Source: Psychromonas sp. SP041
Lineage (GTDB): Bacteria > Pseudomonadota > Gammaproteobacteria > Enterobacterales > Psychromonadaceae
NCBI RefSeq assembly: GCF_000470315.2
Contig: NZ_CBRF02000003.1
Location: 62,001 to 126,000, forward strand
Reading direction: 5' to 3'
DNA: 64,000 nt
Below the pieces are notes generated by a model. The model searched no databases. It saw only the letters and a program-made list of their open reading frames with translations, and was not told where the DNA came from. A program made the translations under genes and the position numbers. Below, piece after piece: positions 45,493 to 55,501 of the stretch (position 1 is the stretch's first letter; every line of letters starts with the position of its first letter).

Positions 45493-47481
45493 ATGCTGAT
45501 AAAAAAAATGAAATCGTTAATAAAATTACAACCCTTTAGAATTAAACATAGTTTATCTATTCGTTTACTTTCTTATATTTTAATTTGTAGTTTTGCTCTC
45601 GCGATTATTATCACCTTGCTGCAACTATTATTAGATTACCAAAACGATCTCACCAAAATTGATGCCAGTATTGAACAAGTTGAATCTAGCTTTGTTGAAC
45701 CGCTCGCCACCAGTCTCTGGAACTTTGATAAAGAACAAATAGAAATTCAAAGTAAAGGCATTATGAATTTGCCTTATATGCAGTATGTGAAAGTCTATGA
45801 AGTGGTTGGTAATACTGAAGTTGCTATTTCACATCAAGGTATTATTAAAGACGAATATGACATCAGTCAAAAATTTGATTTAATTCATCAGAAACAAGTA
45901 GTGGGAACATTGTTCGTTGCCGCGTCACTAGATCAGGTTTATGAGCAATTATTCGATAAGTCATTAATGATCCTAATAAACCAAACGATTAGAATCATGA
46001 TTGTTTCAATCTGTATTTTATTCATTATCTATTACATGGTCATTAGACATATCAATAAAATTGCTCTCTATACACGTAATATCAAACTTTCATCTCATAA
46101 TAAAAACTTAGTCTTAGATGGACGTAAACGTAATATTACCTCTACGAGTGATGAGTTAGATGAATTAGTGTATCTATTGAATAAGATGCAGAAACGTATT
46201 GTTGCGGAATTAACGGACAAAGAAATTGCGATTAATGAGTTACAACAAGAACGAGACTTTTCAGCCACTATCATTAACTCTTCAAGCACTATTATTTGTT
46301 GTCTCGATGCGGACTTTAAAATAGCCACCATCAACCCTGCTGCTGTTATTCTTACTGGTTATTCACAAGAAGAATTAAACCAAAAAAGCTGGTTAGATAT
46401 TTTTGTATTAGAGAACCGCAGAGCTGAATTACAAGAAAAATTATCAGATAATGAACCTTTGTATGGCATTGAAATTAATATGCATGACCAAATGGGGGAA
46501 GTGAATACCTTATTATGGACCTTCTCTGCTTTCTATGAAGGCATGGATATTAAATACTTGATTGGTTTTGGACACGATATTACGCCGCAAAAACAAGTTG
46601 AGCAGGAAATTCTATTGCTTAATGATCAATTAGAAGAAAAAGTAACAAAAAGAACCGCAGCATTAACAGCCAGTAATACACAAATGGTACAAACCGTTGA
46701 GCAATTGAAACGCACTCAGCAAACCTTGGTTGAATCTAAGAAGATGGCATCATTAGGCAGTTTAGTCGCAGGTGTTGCTCATGAAATTAATACACCTATT
46801 GGCATTAGTGTTACAGCAGCCTCTTCATTACAAGAAGAAGTCACGACCTTAAAACAAGAATTAGAAGACGACCGACTTTCACGCGCACATTTAGATTCAT
46901 TTATTTGTCAATTTACGGAATCAAGCAAACTACTCAGCCATAACTTAAAAAGAGCAGCAGATTTAATCAGCAGCTTCAAACAGGTCGCCGTTGATCAGTC
47001 TTCTGAGTCTTGTTATTCCTTTAATTTAAAAGAAAATATAGAACAAGTTGTTACTTCTTTAAAACATAAAATAAAGCAAAGTAAGACCACCATTAGTATT
47101 GTTTGCCCTAATGATTTATCTATCTATAGTTTCCCTGGGAGCTTTGTACAAATTTATTCAAATCTGATCATTAACTCTATCATTCATGGTTTTCATGAAT
47201 GGTCAGGCGAACGAAATATATTTATTGATATTGAATTACATGGCGGCACCCTAGTGATTGATTATCGAGATACGGGTAAAGGTGTATCAGAAGATGTGTC
47301 AGACCGTATATTTGACCCTTTTGTTACTTCAAAGAAAGGCGCGGGTGGCAGTGGATTAGGCACTCATATTGTTTACAATATTGTTAGTCAGCTATTTAAA
47401 GGTGATATTCAATATGTCATTGAAACAAAAGGCGCACATTTTATAATGAAAATACCTTACCGAGCTTGTATGAATTCATAA
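45493..47481 (+). CDS. Orphan sensor histidine kinase with PAS domain
   Basis: This is a 662-residue membrane kinase. TM helices lie at about 23-48 and 160-182, flanking a periplasmic sensor of about 110 residues. Then come a HAMP-like linker, a PAS domain (about 255-370) and a coiled coil (370-415). The HisKA part has His430 in GVAHEINTPIG, the NtrB/DctB-like variant, and the HATPase domain has the N-box SNLIINSIIHGF near 555 and GSGLGTHIV near 630. No receiver domain is attached and no response regulator is adjacent, so the partner must lie elsewhere. The signal is unknown. Confidence 0.87.
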   Translation: MLIKKMKSLIKLQPFRIKHSLSIRLLSYILICSFALAIIITLLQLLLDYQNDLTKIDASIEQVESSFVEPLATSLWNFDKEQIEIQSKGIMNLPYMQYVKVYEVVGNTEVAISHQGIIKDEYDISQKFDLIHQKQVVGTLFVAASLDQVYEQLFDKSLMILINQTIRIMIVSICILFIIYYMVIRHINKIALYTRNIKLSSHNKNLVLDGRKRNITSTSDELDELVYLLNKMQKRIVAELTDKEIAINELQQERDFSATIINSSSTIICCLDADFKIATINPAAVILTGYSQEELNQKSWLDIFVLENRRAELQEKLSDNEPLYGIEINMHDQMGEVNTLLWTFSAFYEGMDIKYLIGFGHDITPQKQVEQEILLLNDQLEEKVTKRTAALTASNTQMVQTVEQLKRTQQTLVESKKMASLGSLVAGVAHEINTPIGISVTAASSLQEEVTTLKQELEDDRLSRAHLDSFICQFTESSKLLSHNLKRAADLISSFKQVAVDQSSESCYSFNLKENIEQVVTSLKHKIKQSKTTISIVCPNDLSIYSFPGSFVQIYSNLIINSIIHGFHEWSGERNIFIDIELHGGTLVIDYRDTGKGVSEDVSDRIFDPFVTSKKGAGGSGLGTHIVYNIVSQLFKGDIQYVIETKGAHFIMKIPYRACMNS

Positions 47482-47520
47482 TGATACGTTCATTTTATTA
47501 ATGATTTTTGAATCGCATTA

Positions 47521-47559
47521 TTGATAGGTAATATTGATAGGTAATATTGATAGGCAAAA
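47521..47559. repeat. Triple 13-bp tandem repeat
   Basis: TTGATAGGTAATA occurs at 47521-47533 and 47534-47546, and as TTGATAGGCAAAA at 47547-47559. It lies 40 nt after the sensor kinase stop. No function is evident; it may be slippage. Confidence 0.8.
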
Positions 47560-47730
47560 TTATTCATCAATAATGTTACTTAGATTCAAATAATAAATGA
47601 GATCATTAGTAGATAAGAGTCGTTTATGAAAAACACTAAAATATAAGTCAGAGTAGATTAAATCAGGGTGGGGATGTAAACATACTGCCGCAAGCACTCA
47701 TACGGCAGCATTAACTAATGACTAACTAAA

Positions 47731-48426
47731 CTACTCGTTAGTTTCTGTTGTCTCTTCTTCAGTACTTTCTTCAGCCGTTTCAGCATCTAGTAAATCATGC
47801 TCTCCGTACCACTGCGCTATTTTTCGTTCCAAAATATCAACACCGAACCCTTTTAAAGATGAGAACAATTCAACTTGTACGTCACCTTCAAAGTTCTCAG
47901 CTTCTTCACGCATTTGCAACAAAGTCGCTTTACGTGCGCCTTGCTTTAATTTATCTGCTTTTGTTAACAAAGCTAAAACAGGAATATTGGCATCAATAGC
48001 CCAAAAAATTAACTGTTGGTCGAGATCTTTAAAAGGATGACGAATATCCATCAACACAACCAGTCCTTTTAATGACTCTCGTTCTTGCAAGTATTCACCT
48101 AATGATTTTTGCCATTTCAATTTCATTGCTAACGGTACTTTTGCAAAGCCATAACCCGGTAAATCGATGAGTCTTTTCCCTTCTTCCACTTCAAACACAT
48201 TGATTAGCTGAGTACGCCCTGGTGTCTTACTGGTTCTCGCTAAACTTTTTTGACGAGTAAGGCGATTTAATGCACTTGATTTGCCCGCATTAGATCGTCC
48301 AGCAAAGGCAACTTCAATACCACTTTCTACTGGTAAATGCTTATCTAGATGGCGAATATCTGGTGCACTAATTAAAAAATGCGCTTTTTGAAAATGTATT
48401 TTTGGAAATTCCACGATATGCCTCAT
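47731..48426 (-). CDS. engB: Ribosome biogenesis GTPase EngB
   Basis: It is an essential GTPase (YihA/YsxC) in 50S assembly. G1 is GRSNAGKSS near residue 44, G3 [10 protein letters not shown] near 91 and G4 TKAD near 155. I place the start at the ATG at 48426. A TTG at 48441 would add five residues, and neither has a clear ribosome site. The C-terminal tail is very acidic and repetitive ([16 protein letters not shown]), longer than in E. coli. It is divergent from cytochrome c4. Confidence 0.94.
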   Translation of the reverse strand: MRHIVEFPKIHFQKAHFLISAPDIRHLDKHLPVESGIEVAFAGRSNAGKSSALNRLTRQKSLARTSKTPGRTQLINVFEVEEGKRLIDLPGYGFAKVPLAMKLKWQKSLGEYLQERESLKGLVVLMDIRHPFKDLDQQLIFWAIDANIPVLALLTKADKLKQGARKATLLQMREEAENFEGDVQVELFSSLKGFGVDILERKIAQWYGEHDLLDAETAEESTEEETTETNE

Positions 48427-48552
48427 ATGTTTGCGTAGCAAAATTGTTATTTTTCTGAAAACCTGTGTAAACTACACAAGCTTTATTTACGCATATTGTA
48501 ACATAATGTAGCCCCCCTAAAATAACAACTTTAAGAATTAGATTGGATAGTT

Positions 48553-49155
48553 ATGAATAAATTATTAGTAGCAATAATCGCAGTATTGAGCTTTATGAAT
48601 ATCGCTCAGGCACAAGGCGATATAGATGCAGGGAAAACTAAATCAGTGGTATGTGCAGCTTGTCACGGCCCTGACGGTAACAGTCCATCAGATCTATATC
48701 CAAAATTAGCAGGTCAGCATTCATCATACCTTGTAAAACAATTGCAAGAATTTAAAAGTGGTGAACGTGAAAATGCAATTATGTTAGGCATGGTAGCAGC
48801 GCTTTCAGAGCAAGATATGAAAGATTTAGCTGCCTATTACGCTTCACAAACAAGCACCCCAGAAACTGTTTCAGAAGAAGTTGCGAAAGCAGGTAAAAAC
48901 TTCTACATGGGTGGCGATAAAGAACGTGCAATCCCTGGTTGTACAGCTTGTCACGGACCACGTGGTAACGGTTTAGAGTTAGCTAAATTTCCTAAAATAT
49001 CAGGTCAACACCCTGCATATATCAAAGCTCAACTTATCGGTTTCCGTGATAGCCTACGTCATAACTCACCAAATAATATGATGTCGGATATTTCAGGTAA
49101 GTTAACTGATGAAGATATCGATTTACTTTCTAAATATATTTCAGCGTTACATTAA
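48553..49155 (+). CDS. Diheme cytochrome c4
   Basis: It is a periplasmic electron carrier, usually donor to cbb3-type oxidase. A signal peptide covers residues 1-20 (cut after AQA). The two heme-binding sites are CAACH near 35-39 and CTACH near 135-139, each in a roughly 90-residue cytochrome c domain. Candidate axial methionines are in NAIMLGM and NNMMSDI. Length is 200 residues. The engB-cytochrome c4 divergent pair is common in gammaproteobacteria. Confidence 0.93.
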   Translation: MNKLLVAIIAVLSFMNIAQAQGDIDAGKTKSVVCAACHGPDGNSPSDLYPKLAGQHSSYLVKQLQEFKSGERENAIMLGMVAALSEQDMKDLAAYYASQTSTPETVSEEVAKAGKNFYMGGDKERAIPGCTACHGPRGNGLELAKFPKISGQHPAYIKAQLIGFRDSLRHNSPNNMMSDISGKLTDEDIDLLSKYISALH

Positions 49156-49177
49156 TCCTTAACGATTAATTAACCAT

Positions 49178-49210
49178 AAAAAGGCATGCTTAATAAAGTG
49201 TGCCTTTTTT
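49178..49210 (+). terminator. Terminator after cytochrome c4
   Basis: AAAAAGGCA (49178-49186) pairs with TGCCTTTTT (49201-49209) with a T-run. It lies 23 nt after the stop codon. Confidence 0.85.
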
Positions 49211-49472
49211 ATTTACGCTAACCCCCTCTTTTAAAAAGTATTACCGCGACTAAGCACTTTATTCCCCATTTATTAAGCCATCATGAGATAACTTTCTCCT
49301 TCAATAAATTAATGATGGAATAAATCTGCTTGATTGCTAACGGGCATATAAACCTGTTATTCTGCGCAGCATTAACATCCCAAATTATGGTGTACATACA
49401 CCGCCCTTATTAATGCCCATAAATACTATCAATAGTAGTGGCATGATAATGATACAAAAGGTAACTAAAATA

Positions 49473-50075
49473 ATGTCTCGTACTAAAAAAAGCCGTACTG
49501 CTGGTAACTCAGAACCTAAATTTGACGGCAATAGAAAAGAAACGTCTTCACAAGCACAAGAAGCACGTGATAAAAAACGCAAAGATAAATTAAAAGGCAA
49601 CAAAGCGGGTAACCGTAATGCGATTGAGTCAAAACAAAGCGCACAAAAAAACCAACGCCAAGCTCAAAATGATAAACGTCATGGCAGTAAAAAACCAATT
49701 GCGTTAACAGCAAATGACAAGCCTCAAGAAGCTGTTAAACCTAAAATAAATATGCAGCCAAAAGCGAAAGTTATTAAAAGTGCTTTAGCTCAACCTGGTT
49801 TAAATCAAGCAAATGTTGCTCAGCCAAAAGTGACAGCAAAAATATCACCAGAAAAAGAACTGGCTAATATTGAAAATGATGAACGCTTGAATGATTTATT
49901 AGAGCAAGTTGAAGCTGAGCAATCATTATCAAAAGACGACCAAATTTGGGTAGATAAACAAATGAAACGTCATCAAGAACTAATGAAGCAGTTAGGCTGG
50001 ATTGATGAAGAAGGCGAAGAAGATTTATTGCAGCAGTTTGAAGATGCAAGCTCAGCATTGGACGAATTTAGATAA
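49473..50075 (+). CDS. yihI: Der GTPase-activating protein YihI
   Basis: It is a highly charged protein stimulating the ribosome assembly GTPase Der. The start at 49473 gives the family N-terminus MSRTKKSRTAGNSEPKF. The basic block (QEARDKKRKDKLKGNKAGNR) and the acidic C-terminal helices (LEQVEAEQSLSKDDQIWVDK, then MKQLGWIDEEGEEDLLQQFE) match YihI. An in-frame ATG at 49413 would add 20 residues without a family match. It lies upstream of a DUF2489 gene and hemN, as in E. coli relatives. Confidence 0.9.
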   Translation: MSRTKKSRTAGNSEPKFDGNRKETSSQAQEARDKKRKDKLKGNKAGNRNAIESKQSAQKNQRQAQNDKRHGSKKPIALTANDKPQEAVKPKINMQPKAKVIKSALAQPGLNQANVAQPKVTAKISPEKELANIENDERLNDLLEQVEAEQSLSKDDQIWVDKQMKRHQELMKQLGWIDEEGEEDLLQQFEDASSALDEFR

Positions 50076-50106
50076 GTTATTAATAGTTTATAGATAGGTT
50101 ATAAAT

Positions 50107-50586
50107 ATGAATATGGATACGATATTAGCAATTTCAGCAGTTTTCATAATACTTGCTCTCGCGTTTTACGCAGGAATGTTGATCAATAAAATTAAAATGC
50201 AAAAAGCACAAGCATTACAAATTGAGAAAGCTCAAGAGCAAATAAAACAACAGAAAATTCAAGATAGAAACAATAATATCGTAGAAAGTATTCGTTTTAT
50301 TGCAAAAGCGACCATGCAAAAGCAATGTAATGTATCGGAAGCGGCTATTCGTTTAACCGTGTTATTAGAAACATTACAACTTAAAGAAGCTATCGATATA
50401 GCAGGTACTTATCCTGCTTTAACGGCTATGTTTGAAAAAGTAAAAGATATGCCGACACATGAAGAGCGTAAAGCTCGACCTGTTAAAGAAATAAAAATGT
50501 TAGATATAAGACGCGAAGTATTCGAAGCAGAAATGGAAGAGAATATAATTAAAGAAAGTGCGCTACTGGCAGAGTTCTCCATCTAA
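50107..50586 (+). CDS. DUF2489 membrane-anchored protein
   Basis: This is a 159-residue protein with one N-terminal helix (residues 7-27), a coiled-coil segment rich in Lys/Gln/Glu (30-55), and a soluble helical part with MQKQCNVSEAAIRLTVLLETL. It fits the DUF2489 family found next to yihI and hemN in Vibrio-like genomes. Function unknown. It starts 31 nt after yihI, so probably the same operon. Confidence 0.75.
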   Translation: MNMDTILAISAVFIILALAFYAGMLINKIKMQKAQALQIEKAQEQIKQQKIQDRNNNIVESIRFIAKATMQKQCNVSEAAIRLTVLLETLQLKEAIDIAGTYPALTAMFEKVKDMPTHEERKARPVKEIKMLDIRREVFEAEMEENIIKESALLAEFSI

Positions 50587-50748
50587 TCACACATTATTAT
50601 ATTGGTTATATTACTACGGATTATTATTAGAGGTAGTATGTGTATTTATCATGCATGCTAATCCTACAATCGCTGATTTAGCGCAATAAAACGTAATAAT
50701 CGAAGTGCTAATATTGCACTTCATACCAATAAAATAAAGAGAGTTAGC

Positions 50749-52116
50749 ATGCAAAAGCTTGTTTGGGATCAGGCCTTAATTGAAAAATATAATTACAGCG
50801 GCCCCCGTTACACTTCATACCCAACTGCGCTAGAGTTTGCAGAAAGCTTTCAACATAGTGATTTGATCAAAGCGACACACACCTATCCAGACCGCCCTTT
50901 ATCTCTCTATATTCATATCCCATTTTGCCATAAACTTTGTTATTTTTGTGGTTGTAATAAAGTCATTACTCGTCACCAAGAAAAAGCTGATAAGTACCTA
51001 GATTTTTTAGAAAAAGAGATAGTACAACAAGCTGTTCATTTTAAAGATCGTACCGTTAGCCAGTTGCATTGGGGAGGCGGAACACCTACTTTTTTATTAC
51101 CTCCACAAATAACACGCTTGATGACACTATTACGTGCTCACTTTAATTTTTCTGAGCAAGCAGAATTAAGTATTGAAGTTGATCCTCGTGAAATAGAATT
51201 AAGTACGATTGATCACCTAGCAAAAGAAGGCTTTAATCGTCTGAGCTTAGGCGTACAAGATTTTAATAAAGATGTGCAAAAAGCAGTTAATCGCGAACAA
51301 GATGAAGACTTTATCAAACAACTTTTAACACGCGCAAAAGAGCAAGGCTTTCATTCAACTAATCTAGATATGATTTATGGTTTACCATTACAGACGAAAG
51401 AAAGTTTTGCCTTTACATTAGAGAAGGTGTTGGCACTCGATCCTGCACGTTTGTCTATTTTCAATTATGCACATATGCCGAGCTTATTCGCAGCACAGCG
51501 CAAAATTAACGAAGACGATATGGCAAAACCCGCTGAAAAGTTAGCAATGTTACAACACACCATCGAATTTTTAACGGAATCAGGTTATCAATTTATCGGA
51601 ATGGATCATTTTGCAAAACCAAATGATGAATTGGCATTAGCTCAACAACAAGGTATTTTACATCGCAACTTCCAAGGTTACACTACTCAACAAGATGCAG
51701 ATTTATTAGGGTTAGGTGTTTCAGCGATCAGCCAAATCGGTCATTGCTACTCTCAAAACCAGAAAAAACTTAGCGATTATTACCAACAAGTTGAAAATGT
51801 AGGTCACGCACAATGGCGAGGAGTCGCATTAGATAAAGATGATTTAATTCGCCGAGAAGTGATTAAACAATTAATCTGTAACTTCACATTAAATAAAAAA
51901 GACATTGAACAGCAATTCGACTTAAATTTTGATCAATACTTTGCTGAAGACATTAACTTATTAACCCCCTTTATTAAGGACCAATTAGTGACAATTGATA
52001 GCAACAAAGTGCAAGTATTATTAACAGGAAAATTATTGATTCGTAATATTTGCATGTGTTTCGATGTTTATTTACGTAAGCAAGCTCGCCAACAGCAGTT
52101 TTCTCGTGTCATCTAA
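50749..52116 (+). CDS. hemN: Oxygen-independent coproporphyrinogen III oxidase
   Basis: It is a radical-SAM enzyme converting coproporphyrinogen III to protoporphyrinogen IX without oxygen. The 4Fe-4S motif CHKLCYFCGC lies near residues 60-69, preceded by YIHIPF. The SAM-binding HWGGGTPTFL lies near 106, and the substrate region YTTQQDADLLGLGVSAI near 325. Length is 455 residues. Together with hemG in this window it supplies heme under anaerobiosis. The 3' end overlaps the possible anmK start. Confidence 0.95.
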   Translation: MQKLVWDQALIEKYNYSGPRYTSYPTALEFAESFQHSDLIKATHTYPDRPLSLYIHIPFCHKLCYFCGCNKVITRHQEKADKYLDFLEKEIVQQAVHFKDRTVSQLHWGGGTPTFLLPPQITRLMTLLRAHFNFSEQAELSIEVDPREIELSTIDHLAKEGFNRLSLGVQDFNKDVQKAVNREQDEDFIKQLLTRAKEQGFHSTNLDMIYGLPLQTKESFAFTLEKVLALDPARLSIFNYAHMPSLFAAQRKINEDDMAKPAEKLAMLQHTIEFLTESGYQFIGMDHFAKPNDELALAQQQGILHRNFQGYTTQQDADLLGLGVSAISQIGHCYSQNQKKLSDYYQQVENVGHAQWRGVALDKDDLIRREVIKQLICNFTLNKKDIEQQFDLNFDQYFAEDINLLTPFIKDQLVTIDSNKVQVLLTGKLLIRNICMCFDVYLRKQARQQQFSRVI

Positions 52117-53248
52117 GCCTTTAGCACATCTAAGTGATGAGTCAGCGAATACTCATGCATATTATATCGGGTTAATGTCTGGTACGAGCTTGGATGCCAT
52201 TGATGTCGCCTTGTGTCAGCGTAATGCGGCAGGGTTCGTACAAAAATCAGGGATAGCAATCGACTTAGCGCCATCACTTCGCCAACAGCTATTAACTATT
52301 TGTAATGAAAAACAGGTCACTTTGCAAACCTTAGGTGAAATAGACCATCAGTTTGCCTTAGCGTGCGCTCAAGCAGTCAATGACCTATTAAAGAATGAAA
52401 ATATCAGTGCAAATGAGGTGACTGCAATCGGTAGTCACGGACAAACGATCTATCACTCTCCTGAGACGCAATACCCATTCACACAACAAATTGGTGATGC
52501 CAACTTAATCGCAGCAAAAACACATATACCCTGCGTGGCAGACTTTAGAAGAATGGACATGGCTTATGGAGGCCAAGGGGCGCCTTTAGTGCCTGCATTC
52601 CATCAAGCTTTATTTGCACAACACAAGACTCAACGTGTGATATTGAATATTGGCGGCATTGCCAATATTAGTGTTTTAAATGGGTTAGAGCAGGCTTTTG
52701 GTTATGATACTGGCCCAGGTAACATGCTAATGGATGCCTGGATTAACTTACACCATCAACAACCTTTTGATAAAGGAGCTTGGTTTGCAACAACAGGTAC
52801 AGTAAACCAAACGTTATTAACGAGTTTATTAGATGATGCTTATTTTGCTTTGAGTGCACCTAAAAGCACTGGAAGAGAAAAATTTAATTTAACTTGGTTA
52901 ACGCATAAGTTAATGGCTAATGACTTTATGGCCGAAGATGTCCAACGTACCTTGTTAGAATTTACTGCTATCACTATTTGCGACCAAATAAAGCAGCAAA
53001 GTAATGCTTGTGATGTTTACGTATGTGGAGGCGGTGCACTCAACCCATTACTAATGCAACGATTGAGTGGCTTAATGCCAAATCACACAGTACAAACTAC
53101 CGAGGCATTAGCCATTAACCCAATGTATGTTGAAGCGGTTGCCTTTGCTTGGTTGGCAGAACAAAGAATATTAGAAAAAACGGTTCCGTTGAAGGCAGTA
53201 ACAGGCGCTAATAGAGATGCTATTTTAGGCTGTGTTTACTTACCTTAA
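52064..53248 (+). CDS. anmK: Anhydro-N-acetylmuramic acid kinase
   Basis: It phosphorylates and opens 1,6-anhydro-MurNAc in peptidoglycan recycling. Family motifs are YIGLMSGTSLDAIDVAL near residue 33, LNIGGIANISVL near 193, GYDTGPGNMLMDAW near 215 and VCGGGALNPLLM near 325. An ATG at 52064 gives 394 residues and a 53-nt overlap with hemN. A GTG at 52106 would give 380 residues and an 11-nt overlap, closer to the usual start relative to YIGLMSGTS, so the start is unsettled. Confidence 0.93.
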   Translation: MFIYVSKLANSSFLVSSKPLAHLSDESANTHAYYIGLMSGTSLDAIDVALCQRNAAGFVQKSGIAIDLAPSLRQQLLTICNEKQVTLQTLGEIDHQFALACAQAVNDLLKNENISANEVTAIGSHGQTIYHSPETQYPFTQQIGDANLIAAKTHIPCVADFRRMDMAYGGQGAPLVPAFHQALFAQHKTQRVILNIGGIANISVLNGLEQAFGYDTGPGNMLMDAWINLHHQQPFDKGAWFATTGTVNQTLLTSLLDDAYFALSAPKSTGREKFNLTWLTHKLMANDFMAEDVQRTLLEFTAITICDQIKQQSNACDVYVCGGGALNPLLMQRLSGLMPNHTVQTTEALAINPMYVEAVAFAWLAEQRILEKTVPLKAVTGANRDAILGCVYLP

Positions 53249-53280
53249 TACGTTTACTTATTTTAGATCTTAGCGTTGAT

Positions 53281-53300
53281 GGTTGAAGGTTGAAGGTTGA
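53281..53300. repeat. Short 7-bp tandem repeat
   Basis: GGTTGAA is repeated nearly three times between anmK and the DUF3624-like gene. Simple slippage is the likely origin. Confidence 0.7.
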
Positions 53301-53362
53301 GCACTGTCATTCACTCCAAAGAGATTGAGGCAGCACCTTAAATCAATAAAATACTTAAGACA

Positions 53363-53599
53363 TTAAGCCTTTTTAAAATAGTAAAAACACCAGGCCATTA
53401 AATGCATCACCATCAAAATACCAGTAACCCAAATAAATAGGATTAAAGTAACTTGTTGTACGGCTAACCAAGTACTGATGTTAAAACCTAAATAAATACT
53501 TAAACCGACAAGTAATAAACATAAATTAATGCCCATACATTGCTTACAACGCCCTAACTTCTTTTTAAAGAAAGTCCCAACACAAAGATCACAAGCCAT
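53363..53599 (-). CDS. Small membrane protein resembling DUF3624
   Basis: This is a 78-residue protein. The N-terminus MACDLC ... KKLGRCKQCMG has two CxxC pairs (residues 3/6 and 18/21) able to bind a metal, followed by two hydrophobic helices (about 25-42 and 50-72). This layout fits DUF3624 of marine gammaproteobacteria as I remember it. Function unknown. GGAGG precedes the start. Confidence 0.65.
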   Translation of the reverse strand: MACDLCVGTFFKKKLGRCKQCMGINLCLLLVGLSIYLGFNISTWLAVQQVTLILFIWVTGILMVMHLMAWCFYYFKKA

Positions 53600-53708
53600 A
53601 TATCCTCCAATATTACTTATACTAACTGATACGCTAAAAGCCTATTTTCTTGTGTTCCTACTGAATTTTAATTATGGTCTGCTTATTATTTCCTGTAGAG
53701 CTAACAAT

Positions 53709-54083
53709 ATGACGTATTTTATAAGTATGTTATTACTTCTGATAACGCTTTCAAGCAATGCTGATTCAAACCAAGCTAAAAGTAACAAAGTAATAGAGTC
53801 AAAGCCAACAGTAGAAAAACCAACAACTCAAGTTCCACATAATAATGGTACTGGTGGCCTATTAAAAAATACAATAATAGAACCGATTGAAAACTTTAAT
53901 AGCATTTCAAAAAAAACAATAACGCCTAAAGCAGCGATACCAAAAGCAACTACGTCAAAAATCGCTAGCAAAGAAAAACAACAAACAATATCTCACTCTG
54001 CAGCATTACCTACTCAACGCCAACAAAAAGTTGAGATTAAAACCAAAGAAAATATTAAAGAAAGCTTAACAACAGAAAAATAG
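53709..54083 (+). CDS. Small secreted protein of low complexity, function unknown
   Basis: The likely start at 53709 gives a signal peptide (MTYFISMLLLLITLSSNA) and a mature part of about 106 residues very rich in Lys, Thr, Ile and Ser (PKAAIPKATTSKIASKEKQQ). I recognise no domain. The frame is open further upstream to 53529, but that part overlaps the opposite gene and lacks coding character. It may be periplasmic. The low complexity also allows that it is a fast-evolving orphan. Confidence 0.5.
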   Translation: MTYFISMLLLLITLSSNADSNQAKSNKVIESKPTVEKPTTQVPHNNGTGGLLKNTIIEPIENFNSISKKTITPKAAIPKATTSKIASKEKQQTISHSAALPTQRQQKVEIKTKENIKESLTTEK

Positions 54084-54279
54084 TAAGCCTTCAACTACCT
54101 TTCTCTCGCATCATACTGCAACACAAAAAATCCCATAATATATACCCATTGCCAATCAAAATGCACTATTCAGTCGTTAACTCAGACACCAAGACAAGGC
54201 GTAACATGATGACAATGAGGAGTCCTTATCGAATGTTACAACACAGTATTAGTTTTAGAGTTAGCGTCCCACACGACTT
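54084..54279. other. Gene-free stretch with a degenerate repeat
   Basis: No gene is seen. A part (about 54195-54245) with AAGGCGTAAC and GTTACAACAC resembles the inner region of the ATACCAAT-ended fold-back repeats, so it may be a decayed copy. Confidence 0.4.
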
Positions 54280-54451
54280 GCGGAATTACATTTAAAATCA
54301 TAAGGTTATATTTTTTACTAGTCAGTGCCGTTAATATTGCGTAGCTCAGGTAAATTATTGAAGCAATAACGGGTTATTGAGAGATAATTTAATGCAGAAA
54401 TCCACGGAAATAGCGGTATTGTATCCCTTTGCTTATCCAGAACTGAGGTTA
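54280..54451. repeat. MITE-like element, family 2, copy lacking its left end
   Basis: It matches 16446-16618 over its whole length and ends with the same CCAGAACTGAGGTTA. The left 24 bp of the complete copy are absent and the sequence before 54280 is unrelated. It lies 105 bp upstream of nfo. Confidence 0.75.
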
Positions 54452-54556
54452 ACTAGCCCTTCATTGATTAAATACTTAATTATCCTCATTAAACGATTTG
54501 ACCTAAGGTGAGCTTTAGATATACTGATTATCCCCTTGAATTTAAGACGATGAATA

Positions 54557-55405
54557 ATGAAATATATTGGTGCCCATGTAAGCGCAGCAGGCGGCGTATT
54601 TAACGCCCCGAAAAATGCCTATGACATTGGGGCAAATGCCTTTGCATTATTTACTAAAAACCAACGCCGATGGGAAGCAAAAGCGCTCGACGAAAATACG
54701 ATTCGTAAATTCAAAGCAGCGTGTATACGTTACAAAATTGACTCAAAAAATATTTTACCGCACGACTCCTATCTCATTAATTTAGGTCACCCCGAATCCG
54801 AAGCATTAGAAAAGTCACGCATTGCTTTTTTAGATGAAATGCAACGTTGTGAGCAGTTAGGGTTATCCCTATTAAATTTTCACCCTGGTAGCCATTTAAA
54901 AAAGATCACAGAACAAGATTGTTTAAAACGTATTGCAGAATCAATTAACTTAGCGCTACAACAAACAACGTCAGTATCAGCGATTATTGAAAATACAGCC
55001 GGACAAGGTACTAATTTAGGTTATCGTTTTGAGCACCTCGCCACGATCATTGAACAAGTAGATGATAAGCAACGTGTTGGTGTATGTATCGATACTTGTC
55101 ATACCTTCGTTTCGGGTTATGATTTACGAGGAGAAAAGGCAACAGAGGCGACCTTTAAAGCCTACTCTGATATTGTCGGATTTGAATACTTACGCGCAAT
55201 GCACATTAATGACAGTAAAGTACCTTTTGCTAGCCGAGTAGATCGACATGCGCCTTTAGGGGCAGGTGAAATTGGTTGGGATTGCTTTGAGTTTCTAATG
55301 AAAGATCCACGATTTAACGGTATACCATTAATATTAGAAACAACCGATGAAACATTATGGCCAACAGAAATAAAACGTTTAAAACAATGGTCCAGTGCTG
55401 ATTAA
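54557..55405 (+). CDS. nfo: Endonuclease IV
   Basis: It is an apurinic/apyrimidinic endonuclease of base-excision repair with a TIM barrel and three zinc ions. The start [14 protein letters not shown] is typical. Zinc ligands are in LLNFHPGSH near 113, [13 protein letters not shown] near 143, CIDTCHTF near 176-183, MHINDSK near 214 and ILETTDE near 259. Length is 282 residues. Confidence 0.96.
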   Translation: MKYIGAHVSAAGGVFNAPKNAYDIGANAFALFTKNQRRWEAKALDENTIRKFKAACIRYKIDSKNILPHDSYLINLGHPESEALEKSRIAFLDEMQRCEQLGLSLLNFHPGSHLKKITEQDCLKRIAESINLALQQTTSVSAIIENTAGQGTNLGYRFEHLATIIEQVDDKQRVGVCIDTCHTFVSGYDLRGEKATEATFKAYSDIVGFEYLRAMHINDSKVPFASRVDRHAPLGAGEIGWDCFEFLMKDPRFNGIPLILETTDETLWPTEIKRLKQWSSAD

Positions 55406-55501
55406 AGGCTATTTGTTACTTTTATAGTACTAAATACTTTGAAACTATCTACACAGCGATTATGCTATAAAAGTATCGACAAAATAAGGAAAGTAATATT
55501 C

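Noticed and set aside
47521..47559. Tandem repeats read as an iteron-type origin
   Set aside because: Only three units, no replication initiator gene and no other origin features nearby.
49413..49472. Upstream start for yihI
   Set aside because: The extra 20 residues have no family match, while MSRTKKSRTAG at 49473 is the typical family start.
53529..53708. N-terminal extension of the secreted orphan protein
   Set aside because: It overlaps the opposite-strand DUF3624-like gene, and a signal peptide begins at 53709.
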